This document shows, piece after piece, positions 54,901 to 64,000 of a stretch of DNA of 64,000 nt. The stretch spans positions 1,553,233-1,617,232 of the forward strand of contig VCAZ01000042.1 of NCBI GenBank assembly GCA_005784505.1, given 5' to 3'. This stretch comes from Bagarius yarrelli (Eukaryota; Chordata; Actinopteri; Siluriformes; Sisoridae). The notes beneath the pieces were generated by a model, which ran no database searches, had not been told where the DNA came from, and saw only the letters and a list, made by a program, of their open reading frames with translations. Made by a program: the position numbers and the translations under genes. The first letter of the stretch is position 1; each line of letters starts with the position of its first letter.

Positions 54901-57900
54901 TAGAAGATAAATGAATATTCATAGAACATTCTCAAAAAAACGAGGTAGAGGTAGATGGGCTACAACAGCCAAACCCACATTCCATTCCATTCCAGTTGTG
55001 TGATGTTGTCTTTGGCTTCAGGGTTTGATTTAGAGATGCTTTTCTGCTTACCCAACGTAAAGATTTACTCTAGTTACCAATTATTTATGTTACTATTGTC
55101 TTCCTGTGTTCCTGGATCAGTCTGGCTCTTTTTATTTACCGCTTTTTATCATCAGACATTTCCTGGAGACCCTGAACAGGCATACTCGATACAGTGCACA
55201 TACAGTATGTATTTGTATAAGAATGTCTGTACATCTGCATATTCGTGCAATTCACTATTCAATCATTGCAGAAAAAAGCTTTAAAGAAACCTTTTCAGTA
55301 CGGCATTGTTAACAATTTTACAGTTTTTTAAAATATTTTAATTTTTAAATATATTTTAATTTTATTTTAGTGGCTTAAATGGTTAAGGTGCTGAGTTGCT
55401 GATCTGAAGACCAGAAACACCTGGGTTCAAGCCCCACCACCAGCAAGTCAACCACTGTTGGGTCCTTGAGCAAGACCCTTAACCCTTCCTGCTCCAGGGG
55501 CGCTGTATCATAGCTGACCCTGCGCTCTGACCCCCAACTTACTAAGATGGGATATGCGAAAAAAGCATTTCATTGGCTCTGTACACGTACCTTACACAAT
55601 GACATTGAAGTTGAATATTTATTTATTTTATTTTATGATCTAATTTAAGGGCATGCAATAGCACAATTAAGCCAGTGTGGTGCTGTAGTGCAAGCCTCCA
55701 CATGCAGTCATATAGAAGAAGAAGCTTCTCCATTGTATTTGTATATTGCTGTTTGTAGAGATGAACATGGTAGCTTCAGGCTCCTGGAAATGTTTCTGAT
55801 TAATTTTTCTATGGTATTGAGTCCACAGGTTAGACCTTTTAATTATCTTCAGAATTGAGTGTTTTTAGGCTTACAGGCATTGCATTATTTTTTTGGCTCA
55901 CAGTGTGTTGGTCTTTCAGAAGTTTACACTGCCACATTTCCTTTATCAAAACTTAAATTATTTGTCTGTAAACAGAAGCGTATTTAATATGTACTAAATA
56001 AATCGCCCAAAATATCATTGGCTAATATGTGTTAAGAAAAAATATAAATAGTTTTAAATACTATTGTGTGCAGTTTGTTTGCTTTTTTACGTACAAATCT
56101 CAAATCTTTATTGAAATGTGTTGTACCATGTAACTGCTCTTCATAGGGTTATTTTTCTGGTAGTGTATAATAATATGAGCTGAAGGATCTATTCAGGAGG
56201 TCTGCTAAAAAGTTTCGTTGTGATACTTTTGGGTACTAATCTCATCAACAGTCTGATAAACATAAACACGTGCTTCTTCTCCCCACAGGGAAGACAGGGA
56301 GGGTCTGAGGCGGAAAGCACCCTTTCCTTCAGTCCAGGACTGCTCCCCTACTCGACAGGACGTGTCTCCTTCACATCACAGCCGCTCCGGTTCCAGCATC
56401 AGTAGCAGAAGCTACTCTCCTGACCGGGGCAAGAGTCACATGTACCAGATCCCTTTGGGAAAGAGTATGCTCTAACTTCTCTCTTTAGATCGATTAAGTG
56501 GGACGAGTCATATAACTAGTGAAATTAGGATATGAGAAGCAACCTTAACAAATACATCCATGGAAACATTGATGGTGTCCATGAGAATCTTATAAATGTT
56601 TGTGCAATTCTAATCATTAGTTTTTACAATCTATTTATTTTATTTGTTCAGGCAGAACCCCAGCTCCCGCGGTCAGTGTGTCCAGAGATGGATCACCACA
56701 CAGTTCTGTGTCAGCATCTAAAGTAAGAAGGTCACTAATACCTTTGGGCTTCCATTGTTATTGGGACTGCGTTGGGTCGACACCATTTATGTTGGCAAAA
56801 CATCCAGGGGGAAGTGACATAATGTTCAGGCTTTAGTCAGTAAATAGATTTTTTGTGTGTGTTAAACCAGAAATTTAAGGTTTTGCACTTACTGGAGGCT
56901 CAAACAAACAGAAACTCAAACAAAATGTATGTGCAGATCAATATTCCAAGTTGGAGCTTAAAGGAACTGATGGTTTTTAAATATTTAAACTTTATCCTGC
57001 ACTTTACACAACTCTTAAATTCGGACATCTTTCATGCATCTTTCACCCTGGCGGCCATTAGGGATGGGCATTCGATTTCATTTTTATAATAGAAAACAGT
57101 CAACTTTTGGATTATTTAGTACTTTTTACTATGGATAGGTTAGACCGTCACACTCAATGTACAGGGACTGGTTAAATTTGCATTAACGGTAAAATCCTTA
57201 CTAAATTATTCCAAGAGGAACCAACTCAAAAAGACACTTTATTTACATTTACAGCACTTGGCAGACGTCCTTATCCAGAGCTACTTACACTCATTTACAC
57301 TTACACACTACTTGCATGTATTTTATACAACTGAGCAATTGGGATTTGAGGGTCTTGCTCAGGGACTTAACAGTGGGAACTTGGTGGTGCTGGGAATCGA
57401 ACCCTGATCCTCCAATTAGCAGTCCACTTAGCTACCACTTCCCCACTTATTCAAACGTAAAATGAAACAGATTTATGTTTCTATACATAAACAGCTGGGG
57501 GGGAGTGGTAGCTCAGTGGTTAGTATGTTGGACTGGTGGGTTTGATTTCCAGGACCACCATGCTGCCACAAGCGGGCCCCCGAGCAAGGCCCCTAACCCT
57601 CGGCTGCTCAGATGGATAAAAATTATTTTTAGTACATTTGGATAAAGGTTTCTGCTAGATGTTATAAATGTAAATTAGGTGTTACATGTGTGTGTCCGTT
57701 TTAACCCCTTAACGGTCCAATGTCCTGCCCACGAGACATTCTGTCCAATTGTGTAAAAGTGTGCTAATGGGGACCGGGTCAGCTGCTAGCCAATGAGTTT
57801 CTAAAAACACTTGTATGCAGCGCCATTGGGTATAATCAACCTAAGAAGTGTGAAGTTTGTCCCAGTCCTCACCAAATGTGGACTATGATGTCAAAATAAA

Positions 57901-58795
57901 AGTTCTTTTGCCATTACAGAGAATAAAAAGAATTAGAAAGCCCACATTTAAAAACTGCACTATTTATTGTTTTAAACATTGCTGTGGACTTTAGACAGTG
58001 CTAGTTTAGACATTTTTATGATTTGACAGCAGGTTAAATGCAGTAATATCTTTTTCAATAAATAAAATTAATTAATTTATTAATTCCTCTATATGCTCAA
58101 TAGGAAGAAATCCCAGTGATGGAACATCAGTCAGATGAACCTCTGGCTCCTACAGATGAAGTCACTACAATAGCGGATGACTTCCAAGACCGGCGATCTC
58201 AAGCTATTGCAGCCAAAGCCAGAGAAATAGAGAAGGTTGGACTGAATCTCTTTATCATTTGTGATGAGTTTATGAGTTAATCCATTTAGTGAGTCAAATT
58301 AACAAGACTAAATTTACTATACAGAATTGAGTGGAAAAAAAGGTCACACGGTCTTCACTGTTCTTGGTTGATTGGAATTAAGCTTTGATGATCTGTTCTA
58401 GGGTGGGTTTTTTCACTAGGGTTGTAAGGATTGGGTTAAATTGGTGTTTCTGTCAGCTGGTTAATGATTTTGTTGCCTGTTTTGTATTTGGTACAGAAGT
58501 TTGCATGGAGTTTAGCCGTACTTCTAGATGCAAACTCCAGTGTTTGTGCATTTGATTACGCAATTCTTTCAACAATCTGTATTGAATTTTTTACGTTCAG
58601 GTGTACCGCCAGGACTGTGAGACGTTTGGGATGGTTGTGAAAATGCTTGTGGCCAAGGACCCAAGTCTAGAGAAGCACCTGCAGAACCCTTTAAAAGAAA
58701 ACCTCAGTGAGATACGGGAACGATGTCTGGAGGACCTGCGACACTTTATCTCAGAACTGGACGAGGCAGTCCGGCAGACGGAGCCTACGGTCTGA
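48907..58795 (+). CDS. pphln1: periphilin 1 (HUSH complex subunit)
   Basis: Periphilin is a nuclear subunit of the HUSH complex (TASOR, MPP8, periphilin), which directs H3K9 methylation onto retroelements and intronless DNA; its C-terminal helices dimerise and bind TASOR. Seven coding exons join in phase to about 303 residues: 48,907-48,971, 49,656-49,862, 50,020-50,084, 56,289-56,464, 56,652-56,722, 58,104-58,235 and 58,601-58,795. Residues 1-22 start MAFRRE, like human MAYRRD. Residues 23-112 are a disordered Gly/Arg/Tyr/Asp-rich region. Residues 113-172 contain SRSGSSISSRSYSPDRGKS, nearly identical to human. Residues 196-303 are the TASOR-binding end, with QAIAAKAREIEK and VYRQDCETFGMVVKML. 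The human exon with LTEKELAEAASKWAAEKL was not found. The protein is shorter than human periphilin (roughly 370-460 residues by isoform, from memory). Identification is very firm. Confidence 0.95.
49090..49260 (+). mobile_element. fragment of the same element as 50.1-51.1 kb
   Basis: 'cccagcatatatgatatcca', 'acaaaagttctcttaaacac' and 'aataacacactttggc'-type blocks match 50,515-50,700. Confidence 0.7.
49391..49570 (+). repeat. tRNA-derived SINE, type A, in pphln1 intron
   Basis: 'ggttcgattcccagcaccac', 'gctgggccccttgagcaagg', tail 'aaggatgtccaccaaatgcc'. It ends only about 85 bases before the exon at 49,656. Confidence 0.85.
49656..49862 (+). CDS. pphln1: pphln1 coding exon 2 (disordered Gly/Arg/Tyr-rich)
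   Basis: The acceptor is TGTGTCAG and the donor is GTAAGA; 69 whole codons begin APYPRGGGGERRSFGRPDDD. It is rich in Gly, Arg, Asp, Tyr and Asn, as in the aggregation-prone N-terminal half of periphilin. Confidence 0.9.
50020..50084 (+). CDS. pphln1: pphln1 coding exon 3
   Basis: The acceptor is CCAAAACAG and the donor is GTATTT. It encodes DDYNYYRGPKDDPHSGRQSD, F, plus two bases. It joins in phase to the exon at 56,289 to give RQSDFREDREGLRRK, matching human RQPEYRDMRDGFRRK. Confidence 0.92.
50116..51089 (+). mobile_element. non-autonomous DNA transposon in pphln1 intron
   Basis: The ends are 'acactatatggccataag' and 'gttatggccatatagtgt', near-perfect inverted repeats about 970 bases apart. 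No transposase frame is left. It lies 31 bases after the donor of the exon at 50,020-50,084. Confidence 0.75.
53380..53572 (+). repeat. tRNA-derived SINE, type A, near full length, in pphln1 intron
   Basis: 'gtggtggcgcagtggttaag' (A box), 'gggttcaattcccagcacca' (B box), tail 'aagggcgtctgccaaatgct'. This is the best preserved member of the set. Confidence 0.9.
54579..54926 (+). repeat. tRNA-headed SINE with LINE-like tail, full copy, in pphln1 intron
   Basis: It starts 'ggcagcacggtggcttagtg' and 'cctgggttcgatt', contains 'gtggagtttgcatgttctc' and 'ggtttcctcccacag', and ends 'actccagcagatccccg...agataaatgaat'. This is a very common teleost repeat. Confidence 0.85.
55366..55613 (+). repeat. tRNA-derived SINE, type B, in pphln1 intron
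   Basis: A near full-length copy from 'agtggcttaaatggttaagg' to 'gatgggatatgcgaaaaaag' and its tail. Confidence 0.85.
56289..56464 (+). CDS. pphln1: pphln1 coding exon 4 (SR-rich)
   Basis: The acceptor is CCCCACAG and the donor is GTATGC. It includes SPTRQDVSPSHHSRSGSSIS and SRSYSPDRGKS, an Arg/Ser stretch with several SP phospho-sites conserved with human periphilin. Confidence 0.93.
56652..56722 (+). CDS. pphln1: pphln1 coding exon 5
   Basis: The acceptor is TTGTTCAG and the donor is GTAAGA. It encodes TPAPAVSVSRDGSPHSSVSA plus SK, comparable to human KTSRDTSPSSGSAVSSSK. Confidence 0.9.
57243..57446 (-). repeat. tRNA-derived SINE, type A (minus), in pphln1 intron
   Basis: The plus strand reads 'cttggcagacgtccttatcc', 'tacaactgagcaattggg' and 'gtgctgggaatcgaaccctg'. 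It faces the next copy 50 bases away. Confidence 0.85.
57497..57674 (+). repeat. tRNA-derived SINE, type A, in pphln1 intron
   Basis: 'gtggtagctcagtggttagt' is still very tRNA-like; then 'cgggcccccgagcaaggccc', and tail 'ggtttctgctagatgttata'. Confidence 0.85.
58104..58235 (+). CDS. pphln1: pphln1 coding exon 6
   Basis: The acceptor is CTCAATAG and the donor is GTTGGA, a weak non-standard +3/+5 context. The 44 codons end RRSQAIAAKAREIEK, matching human RSKAIASKTKEIEQ, the start of the TASOR-binding helices. Confidence 0.92.
58601..58795 (+). CDS. pphln1: pphln1 coding exon 7 (C-terminal dimerisation/TASOR-binding helices)
   Basis: The acceptor is ACGTTCAG and the stop TGA is at 58,793-58,795. 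The 64 codons begin VYRQDCETFGMVVKMLVAKD, almost identical to human, and continue with KENLSEIRERCLEDLRHFIS. The end, ELDEAVRQTEPTV, diverges. Confidence 0.96.
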   Translation: MYRQDCETFGMVVKMLVAKDPSLEKHLQNPLKENLSEIRERCLEDLRHFISELDEAVRQTEPTV

Positions 58796-59140
58796 GCTGG
58801 CAGCATGGCACCCCCGTCGTTCCGAGTGCACTGCCGCATGCTGTCCAGATGTGTATGATTCTGGAACATTTATTTAAAAAAGATTTTCTTACATTTAGTT
58901 AGATTTTGTGAACTGCACCAAGCTAGTTAATCACAGAGAATCGAGTGACCAATCAGCATTGTGAATAAATGCTAATTATATTGATGCAGTATTAAGTCAT
59001 AAAACTAGGTTAAATTGCTTAATCTATTTTTTTGTTGGTACCATACTGCCCATAATTTGTGATTTAGTGAGAACTTTTGTTCATGGAAGTTTCCAGTATT
59101 TTGTTTCTCTTGTCATCAATAAAAGATGCCATATTCTAAC
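58796..59140 (+). other. pphln1: pphln1 3' UTR
   Basis: The stretch from the stop to the main poly(A) signal has no long open frame. A first AATAAA at 58,964-58,969 could give a shorter 3' UTR of about 190 bases. Confidence 0.75.
59118..59123 (+). terminator. pphln1: pphln1 poly(A) signal
   Basis: AATAAA lies 323 bases after the stop and is followed by a T/G-rich stretch (TGTTTTCTATGATTTTGTTG) within 60 bases, the expected downstream element. Confidence 0.75.
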
Positions 59141-59539
59141 TTTTGACTCAATTGGATGTTTTCTATGATTTTGTTGTACGTTCATGAATTTCTAGCAAAG
59201 AGACTGATATATACTTAAAACCAGCTGCAACAAAGAAAGAAACTTTTCAAATTATTAAAATAAAACAATTATCAATCGGGAAGTAAATAAATAAATTCAA
59301 TGTAGGACAAAAAATTGTTAGAGTAAAAAGAGGCACTTGTTCAACTTTGTGTTTAAATGTTACTGTATTCATTTGATGCGCTAAAGACGTAGCCTAACAA
59401 CCGCCTGGTTAATCCAGGGATTTCAAGACTTGGGGTCATAAAATGATCACATGATCTCCTTTTTTCGGTTATTTGTTTTACATCTTATTATTACAAATAT
59501 CACTTTTACTTTCATAAGAAGGTGATTGGCTACAGCCTT

Positions 59540-59900
59540 CCATCTCCCCAGGAACGGGACACCTGCAGGAACCAGAGACGTGCAATAAAAATCACAGCCG
59601 GTCACACACGCTCTCTTAACCCCTCCCCCAAAAGGACCAGGACCTCATGTTATTAAGACAGTTTCTTCCCCACTGCAGTCAGTCTGAATAGTGCCCCCCT
59701 CCCCCCCAAAAACCCTCTTAGATGGTCGCTTCCTGTTCATAGCCCAATCCCATTATTTAGCATTTAATTTAGCTGTGTTTATATCTGTAAATAGTATATG
59801 TTTATTTTTGGCCTTATTTATTTTGTATTTTTTTAATTCTGAATCTGCACCCAACACCAAGCCAAATTCCTCGTGCTGAACTGCCCTGTACTGCACCTGG
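59540..59900 (+). mobile_element. CR1/L2-like LINE 3' fragment
   Basis: 'RRAIKITAGHTRSLNPSPK' and 'DSFFPTAVSLN' resemble the last part of a LINE ORF2; AT-rich 3' UTR with 'tgccctgtactgcacctgg' follows. It lies in the sense direction just after pphln1. Confidence 0.55.
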
Positions 59901-60030
59901 GTGAGTGTTTTGACAGTTTGTGAGGTTTGAGTCTGAACTTGTAGTTACTAAACGCATGAGCGAGACCTTTAACCATTTTCAGCTGTACAAATGTCTTTAT
60001 CTTAGAAATTTACTTAAAAAATATTTTAAA

Positions 60031-60033
<3 letters not shown>

Positions 60034-60067
<34 letters not shown>
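60034..60067 (+). repeat. (GA)n microsatellite
   Basis: 17 GA units. Confidence 0.97.
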
Positions 60068-60070
<3 letters not shown>

Positions 60071-60443
60071 TCAGACAAAAATACAGCCCAATGAAACACC
60101 ATTTTCCCCCCAGTGTTTTGTCAGTGGATGGAGTGTGAGTGTTTGCAGAGTCTGAGATGGACGTCAGAGAAGAGACTCGGTTATATGACATGAAGGTCAC
60201 ACACCGTACGCAAACACAGGAAACGGAACACTTCTGCCTGCCAAAACATACAGTACATCTTTAGATACTGACTACAAACATAAACCTGAGGATGTGTAAA
60301 TGGGTTTCTTTCTTAAAGACCGCTTTTTCCTCACACTGTACAGCATCACTAAGAGAGTGTGTGTGTGTGTGTGTATATGTGTGTGTCTGTATTCCAGAAT
60401 TTACGCTGTGGTATTTTATCAGCGGTGTGTGATTAGATGTGTG

Positions 60444-60725
60444 ATGTTGCCTGGACACACTCACGGTAAGAGCTCAGTGCTCAGACCCTCAGCCCCACAC
60501 ACACACACATAACTCTACACCATAAAAGGAGCTGTACCCTGGATGTCTCCAGACACACACACACATACACACACAAACACTTACACATTTCTTAACTTTC
60601 CTTCCATCCTCTTTTTTAAATTAATTTCTTACAGCATTACTGACTGCAGCGTGGATTTTTCTATGTCACCGTGCGGCACTGATCGGCGTCTTATTAAAAA
60701 CATCTAAGAGGAGAGAAAACGGAAG
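60444..60725 (+). CDS. possible two-exon start of a small membrane protein (unrecognised)
   Basis: Two exon-like pieces join in phase. ATGTTGCCTGGACACACTCACG (60,444-60,465) ends at donor GTAAGA; 60,635-60,725 lies between acceptor TTTCTTACAG and donor GTAAGT. The joined frame is MLPGHTHALLTAAWIFLCHR, AALIGVLLKTSKRRENG, open at its 3' end: one hydrophobic segment followed by a basic cluster. I do not recognise the protein. Against it, the first exon sits in GT/CA-rich low-complexity DNA, the next exon was not found, and the second piece may be a 5' UTR exon of a right-hand gene. Confidence 0.3.
60521..60529 (+). promoter_or_regulatory. possible TATA box upstream of the 60.6 kb exon
   Basis: CATAAAAGG lies about 30 bases before a possible start near 60,552. 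If used, the first exon would run about 60,552-60,725 to the strong donor GTAAGT at 60,726, making it a 5' UTR exon of a gene beyond the right edge. This reading competes with the two-exon coding reading. Confidence 0.3.
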
Positions 60726-61422
60726 GTAAGTTTAATAAACCGTCATGTAATGTCACTGCACATTTCTGAGAAAAAAGTGAATCGTCCTGAGGTAACGAGG
60801 GGATCGGTGATAAAGTGGTTAAATGATAGCCAATGATACACTGAGAGGAACTCATTCGGTTTCGTATGCGTGGATGTGAAAGAGGGAAGTGCATTCATCC
60901 TTTTAATAACCTGACCCTGTTTCGTGCCACTCTGATAAAAGTGTTGCAATGAATTAGTAATGTTTGTTTTTACTCGTTTAATAGTTCATGTTTCTAATTT
61001 GTGTTTTCTAATTTGTGATTTGTATTTCTAATCTAGCACAGTAACATTACAGACATCTACAAACATATTTCATATTAAGAATCAAACAATTAACAGCAGT
61101 ATAAACCGACACAGTTTACCAACAGTTACACGCTTTCTTTTCTTGGCCCTGTTAGCACAGACATGGTAATGGGGTTCATTGTTAAAGTGCAGGATCTGTT
61201 ATTGCTGTGTGTGAACTCCTCCTCTTCTCTGGCTGTAGTAATGAGCAGTAAAACAGTCATCTGTGTTAAATCAGTATTACTTAATCCCTAAATTCCACTG
61301 GTTCGTTTTTAACGTTGATGGGCAGAGGTGGGCTGAGCCCACCTAAACGTCTGTCTTGCCCACCCAATTAAAATTTAGTAAAATCAGCGGTATACAAATA
61401 CGTTTTTATTTTATTTTGTTCG

Positions 61423-61541
<119 letters not shown>

Positions 61542-62044
61542 GCCTGATTAGAGTGCTGAAAATAACCCTTCGTTTTAAAAACATATTTGTGCTTACATGT
61601 ACAGCAATATTTTTGCTTTTCCATCATTTAACTAGCTGAATTTTACAGAGTATTTATCTCCTTATACAAAAATTGCCCACATGGGATATCTGTCTGCCCG
61701 TCCTTCTATGGTTAGCAAGAACCGCAATCTTCCAGATCTACATGAAAAAGGGTTTAGCGTGTGGCGAGAGTAGCATCAGACGCAGTCCTCGATGAGTCTT
61801 TAAAAGAACTTTATCAGTACAGACATGAACGGCTGCTAATATTAGTGGTGCTGAAGTGAAAGTATGTCTAGACCAGGTAACTCTCACTGGGACCTGGTGG
61901 CATCGTGACATCTGCTTCTGTAGCATATTAAAGCCTGTAGTCCAGATCACATTCGACTGCTGTTGTGTTTCTGATGCTGACGTTAGATGCTTAATTTTTC
62001 ACTGAATAAATTTAATAATGTTTTTAGTTCGGAATGTTTTAAAA

Positions 62045-63245
62045 AGCAACACCAGATTTTACAGGACTGTGAAAAAGTTTTATTTATATCAATTTACAAA
62101 ATGTACAAACATTTATCATCAGTATTTGCTTTGACTTCCCTTTGGCTTAAATTCCTACACATGCAAACTTACTACACTACACTACACTACACTACACTAC
62201 ACTACACTACACAATTTTGTTGAATTAGCTTTAAGTAATTAATGATTAAATAATTATAGCAGGCAGGTGCTACTGATCAGAAATTTTTTTAATGAAAATA
62301 CAGTCGTTAACTGAAATAGAAACAGCCGCTCCCACTCTCACTTGTGGGAGAGAGGCTGTGGTGAGGTTGTGGAAGATAGGTTTATATCACAGGTCAAACA
62401 CCATTGACAAAGACTTAGCACAGCAACACATCATCATAATATCCTGCATCAGCAAGCTTTTTCTCAGGCTAAGATTTCGAAGCAGTCTTGCGGTTATAGG
62501 ATGTGGTGTTCGAACACAAATAAGTCGTAAACGCAGAAACGTAACGTAACAGATGAAGGACACATCACGTTCACTTCCCTTTGACATCAGAAATTCAACA
62601 ATTTCATTAACAAAAAAACACCTGGCAAAAAGCGACTTGGATAAAGGAGGAGGCGGGTGTTTGCCTGAAAGCTGGAAAGGAATAAGTGTCTACAGGCAAC
62701 AGAGAAACGGAGGTGGAGGTTTCTTCGCAAGCTTTATTTCTACAAATGGAGCTGAAGATTCGTTCAGGATTATTAATGACCTGATTTATAAGAAATATAA
62801 ACAGATAATGATCTATGATGCAACACCAACAGTGAGGCGTATAATTGGCCCCTAGATGAATTCTGCAGCAGGACAACCACCCCAAACAGACAGTCAAGAA
62901 TCATCTACAGGGTAAAGAGGAACAAGGAGTCCAGGAGGTGATTGGTGACCCTCACAGTCTGAAATTAAACAAAGAGGCAGATGGATTGGAGGCAGTCGAC
63001 ATCAACAGGTTAGTTTTCCAAGATAGTTGGAACTAACTACCTTCTGAGTTCCTTCAAAAACTGTGTGTAGGCCTGCCTAGAAAAGAAATAATGCTGATTT
63101 GCAGGAAAAGGCTGGTCACACCGAATATTCATTAAATGTAGATTTTTTTTCCCTGGTTATTTACATTTCATTTTGTTACTTGGATGAAAAAAATATTGAC
63201 ACTTCTTAATTTCAGTTCTTGATGTCACACCTGCCTAAAACCTTT
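62045..63245 (+). mobile_element. Tc1-like element remnant
   Basis: 'LQQDNHPKQTVKNHLQGKEE' near 62.87 kb equals the QQDNDPKHT catalytic region of Tc1 transposases with changes. The 3' flank ('gagttccttcaaaaactgtg', 'ggctggtcacaccgaatatt', 'cacacctgcctaaaaccttt') is the characteristic end of the fish element. Frames are broken. Confidence 0.8.
62170..62212 (+). repeat. (ACTAC)n pentanucleotide repeat
   Basis: About 8 units inside the Tc1-like remnant. Confidence 0.95.
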
Positions 63246-63346
63246 AAACAAAACTTTTACGTATTCATAGACACATGTATATTTGTATATGGGCTATAAC
63301 TTACAGTGTGCTGATTCATTTTAAAAATAATATAAAAACAATATAT

Positions 63347-63932
63347 TAGGGCCCAATCCTATTTCTACCCCTTTCTCCTACAAACACCCCCCCCCCCCCA
63401 CCCCCCACCCCCCCCCGTTACACACGTTTGTCTATAGCACTGGGGTGTCTCAGTTGTCTTTTGGTTTAAGTTGTAGGGGAAGGTAAGGGGCAGGTATACC
63501 TTCAAATAAAGATTTTTCTCAGAATCACACTTCAGGGGTATGAGTAATTTCCCATAATACATTAGCTACAGCGGCAACATGACTGTTCAAGCAACCAATA
63601 AGATTTACAATTAAGTAATTTATTGGAATTAATAAGGAATTTAAACGACCAAAAATGATTTGTTCTATTATGTTCAATGCTGTGTTCATATTTTATTGTC
63701 AAGTTTCTTCAAAGTTCACTAACGCTCGTTACACTGCTGTACGATAGTCCCACAGCATATTTCTGATAACGTTACCTGATGACAGAATATCCTGTCAGAA
63801 ATAAAAGTCTAGTGACAGGGAATTAGGTTTTTACTGCACCTATAATGACTTGTGCTGGTGTAATAGTGGTGTCCTATTTCCTAGGGGAATATTTTCATCC
63901 CTACCCCTCGTCACTCTGTTTCAAGGGCCAAG
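63347..63932. mobile_element. possible non-autonomous DNA transposon with C-rich ends
   Basis: It starts 'agggcccaatcctatttcta' with 'cccctttc', and ends 'catccctacccctcg...caagggcca'. The ends are partly complementary ('gggcc' motifs). Transposase is absent; target duplication not established. Confidence 0.4.
63386..63416 (+). repeat. poly(C) tract
   Basis: A C run with two single A interruptions, inside the possible transposon at 63.3-63.9 kb. Confidence 0.95.
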
Positions 63933-64000
63933 TCCATCACTGCCTTAGTCCATCACTGCTGACAGACAATCTGTGTTTAGGAAAACTGAGCGTTCACTTG

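Overview
This window is nuclear DNA of a teleost fish, most likely an otophysan (catfish, characin or electric-eel type). The evidence is spliced vertebrate genes with GT-AG introns, long AT-rich introns, many microsatellites, and dozens of decayed fish transposons. The latter include tRNA-derived SINEs with the tail 'cccctgagcaaggccctta', Tc1/mariner remnants, CR1/L2-like and RTE-like LINE tails, and a Ty3/gypsy fragment. There are no bacterial genes, operons or CRISPR arrays. All gene models were built by eye from splice sites, reading phase and remembered protein families; no database search was run. Layout: (1) 1-28.4 kb holds the 5' end of rasal2 (RAS protein activator like 2, a RasGAP) on the minus strand. 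Coding exon 1 is at 28,039-28,171, exon 2 at 7,690-7,817 and exon 3 at 7,080-7,206. The rest of the gene, including C2 and RasGAP domains, lies beyond the left edge. Intron 1 is about 20 kb and full of repeats. (2) 28.4-31.6 kb is bounded by an unusual pair of inverted arms about 3.1 kb apart, one arm lying beside the rasal2 promoter. (3) 31.6-37.9 kb is intergenic repeat-bearing DNA. (4) 37.98-40.76 kb holds a complete minus-strand gene for a small secreted protein with two C-type lectin-like domains (five coding exons, 314 codons, a non-coding first exon and a TATA box). (5) 41-48 kb contains a Ty3/gypsy remnant, an RTE-like LINE tail, a Tc1/mariner remnant and other repeats. (6) 48.16-59.13 kb holds pphln1 (periphilin 1, a HUSH-complex subunit) on the plus strand: a non-coding exon, seven coding exons, 303 codons and a poly(A) signal. 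Its start codon appears to be split by intron 1. (7) 59.1-64 kb contains LINE and Tc1 debris, a possible DNA transposon, and an exon-like pair at 60.44-60.73 kb that could encode the start of a small membrane protein or be a 5' UTR. The three genes do not form a pathway. rasal2 and pphln1 are transcribed away from each other with the lectin gene between them; in human their orthologues are on different chromosomes (1q and 12q). A thematic link is that periphilin belongs to a complex that silences retroelements, while its own introns are packed with element copies. The most interesting observations are the split start codon of pphln1, the inverted arms beside the rasal2 promoter, and the cryptic exon pair at 60.4-60.7 kb.
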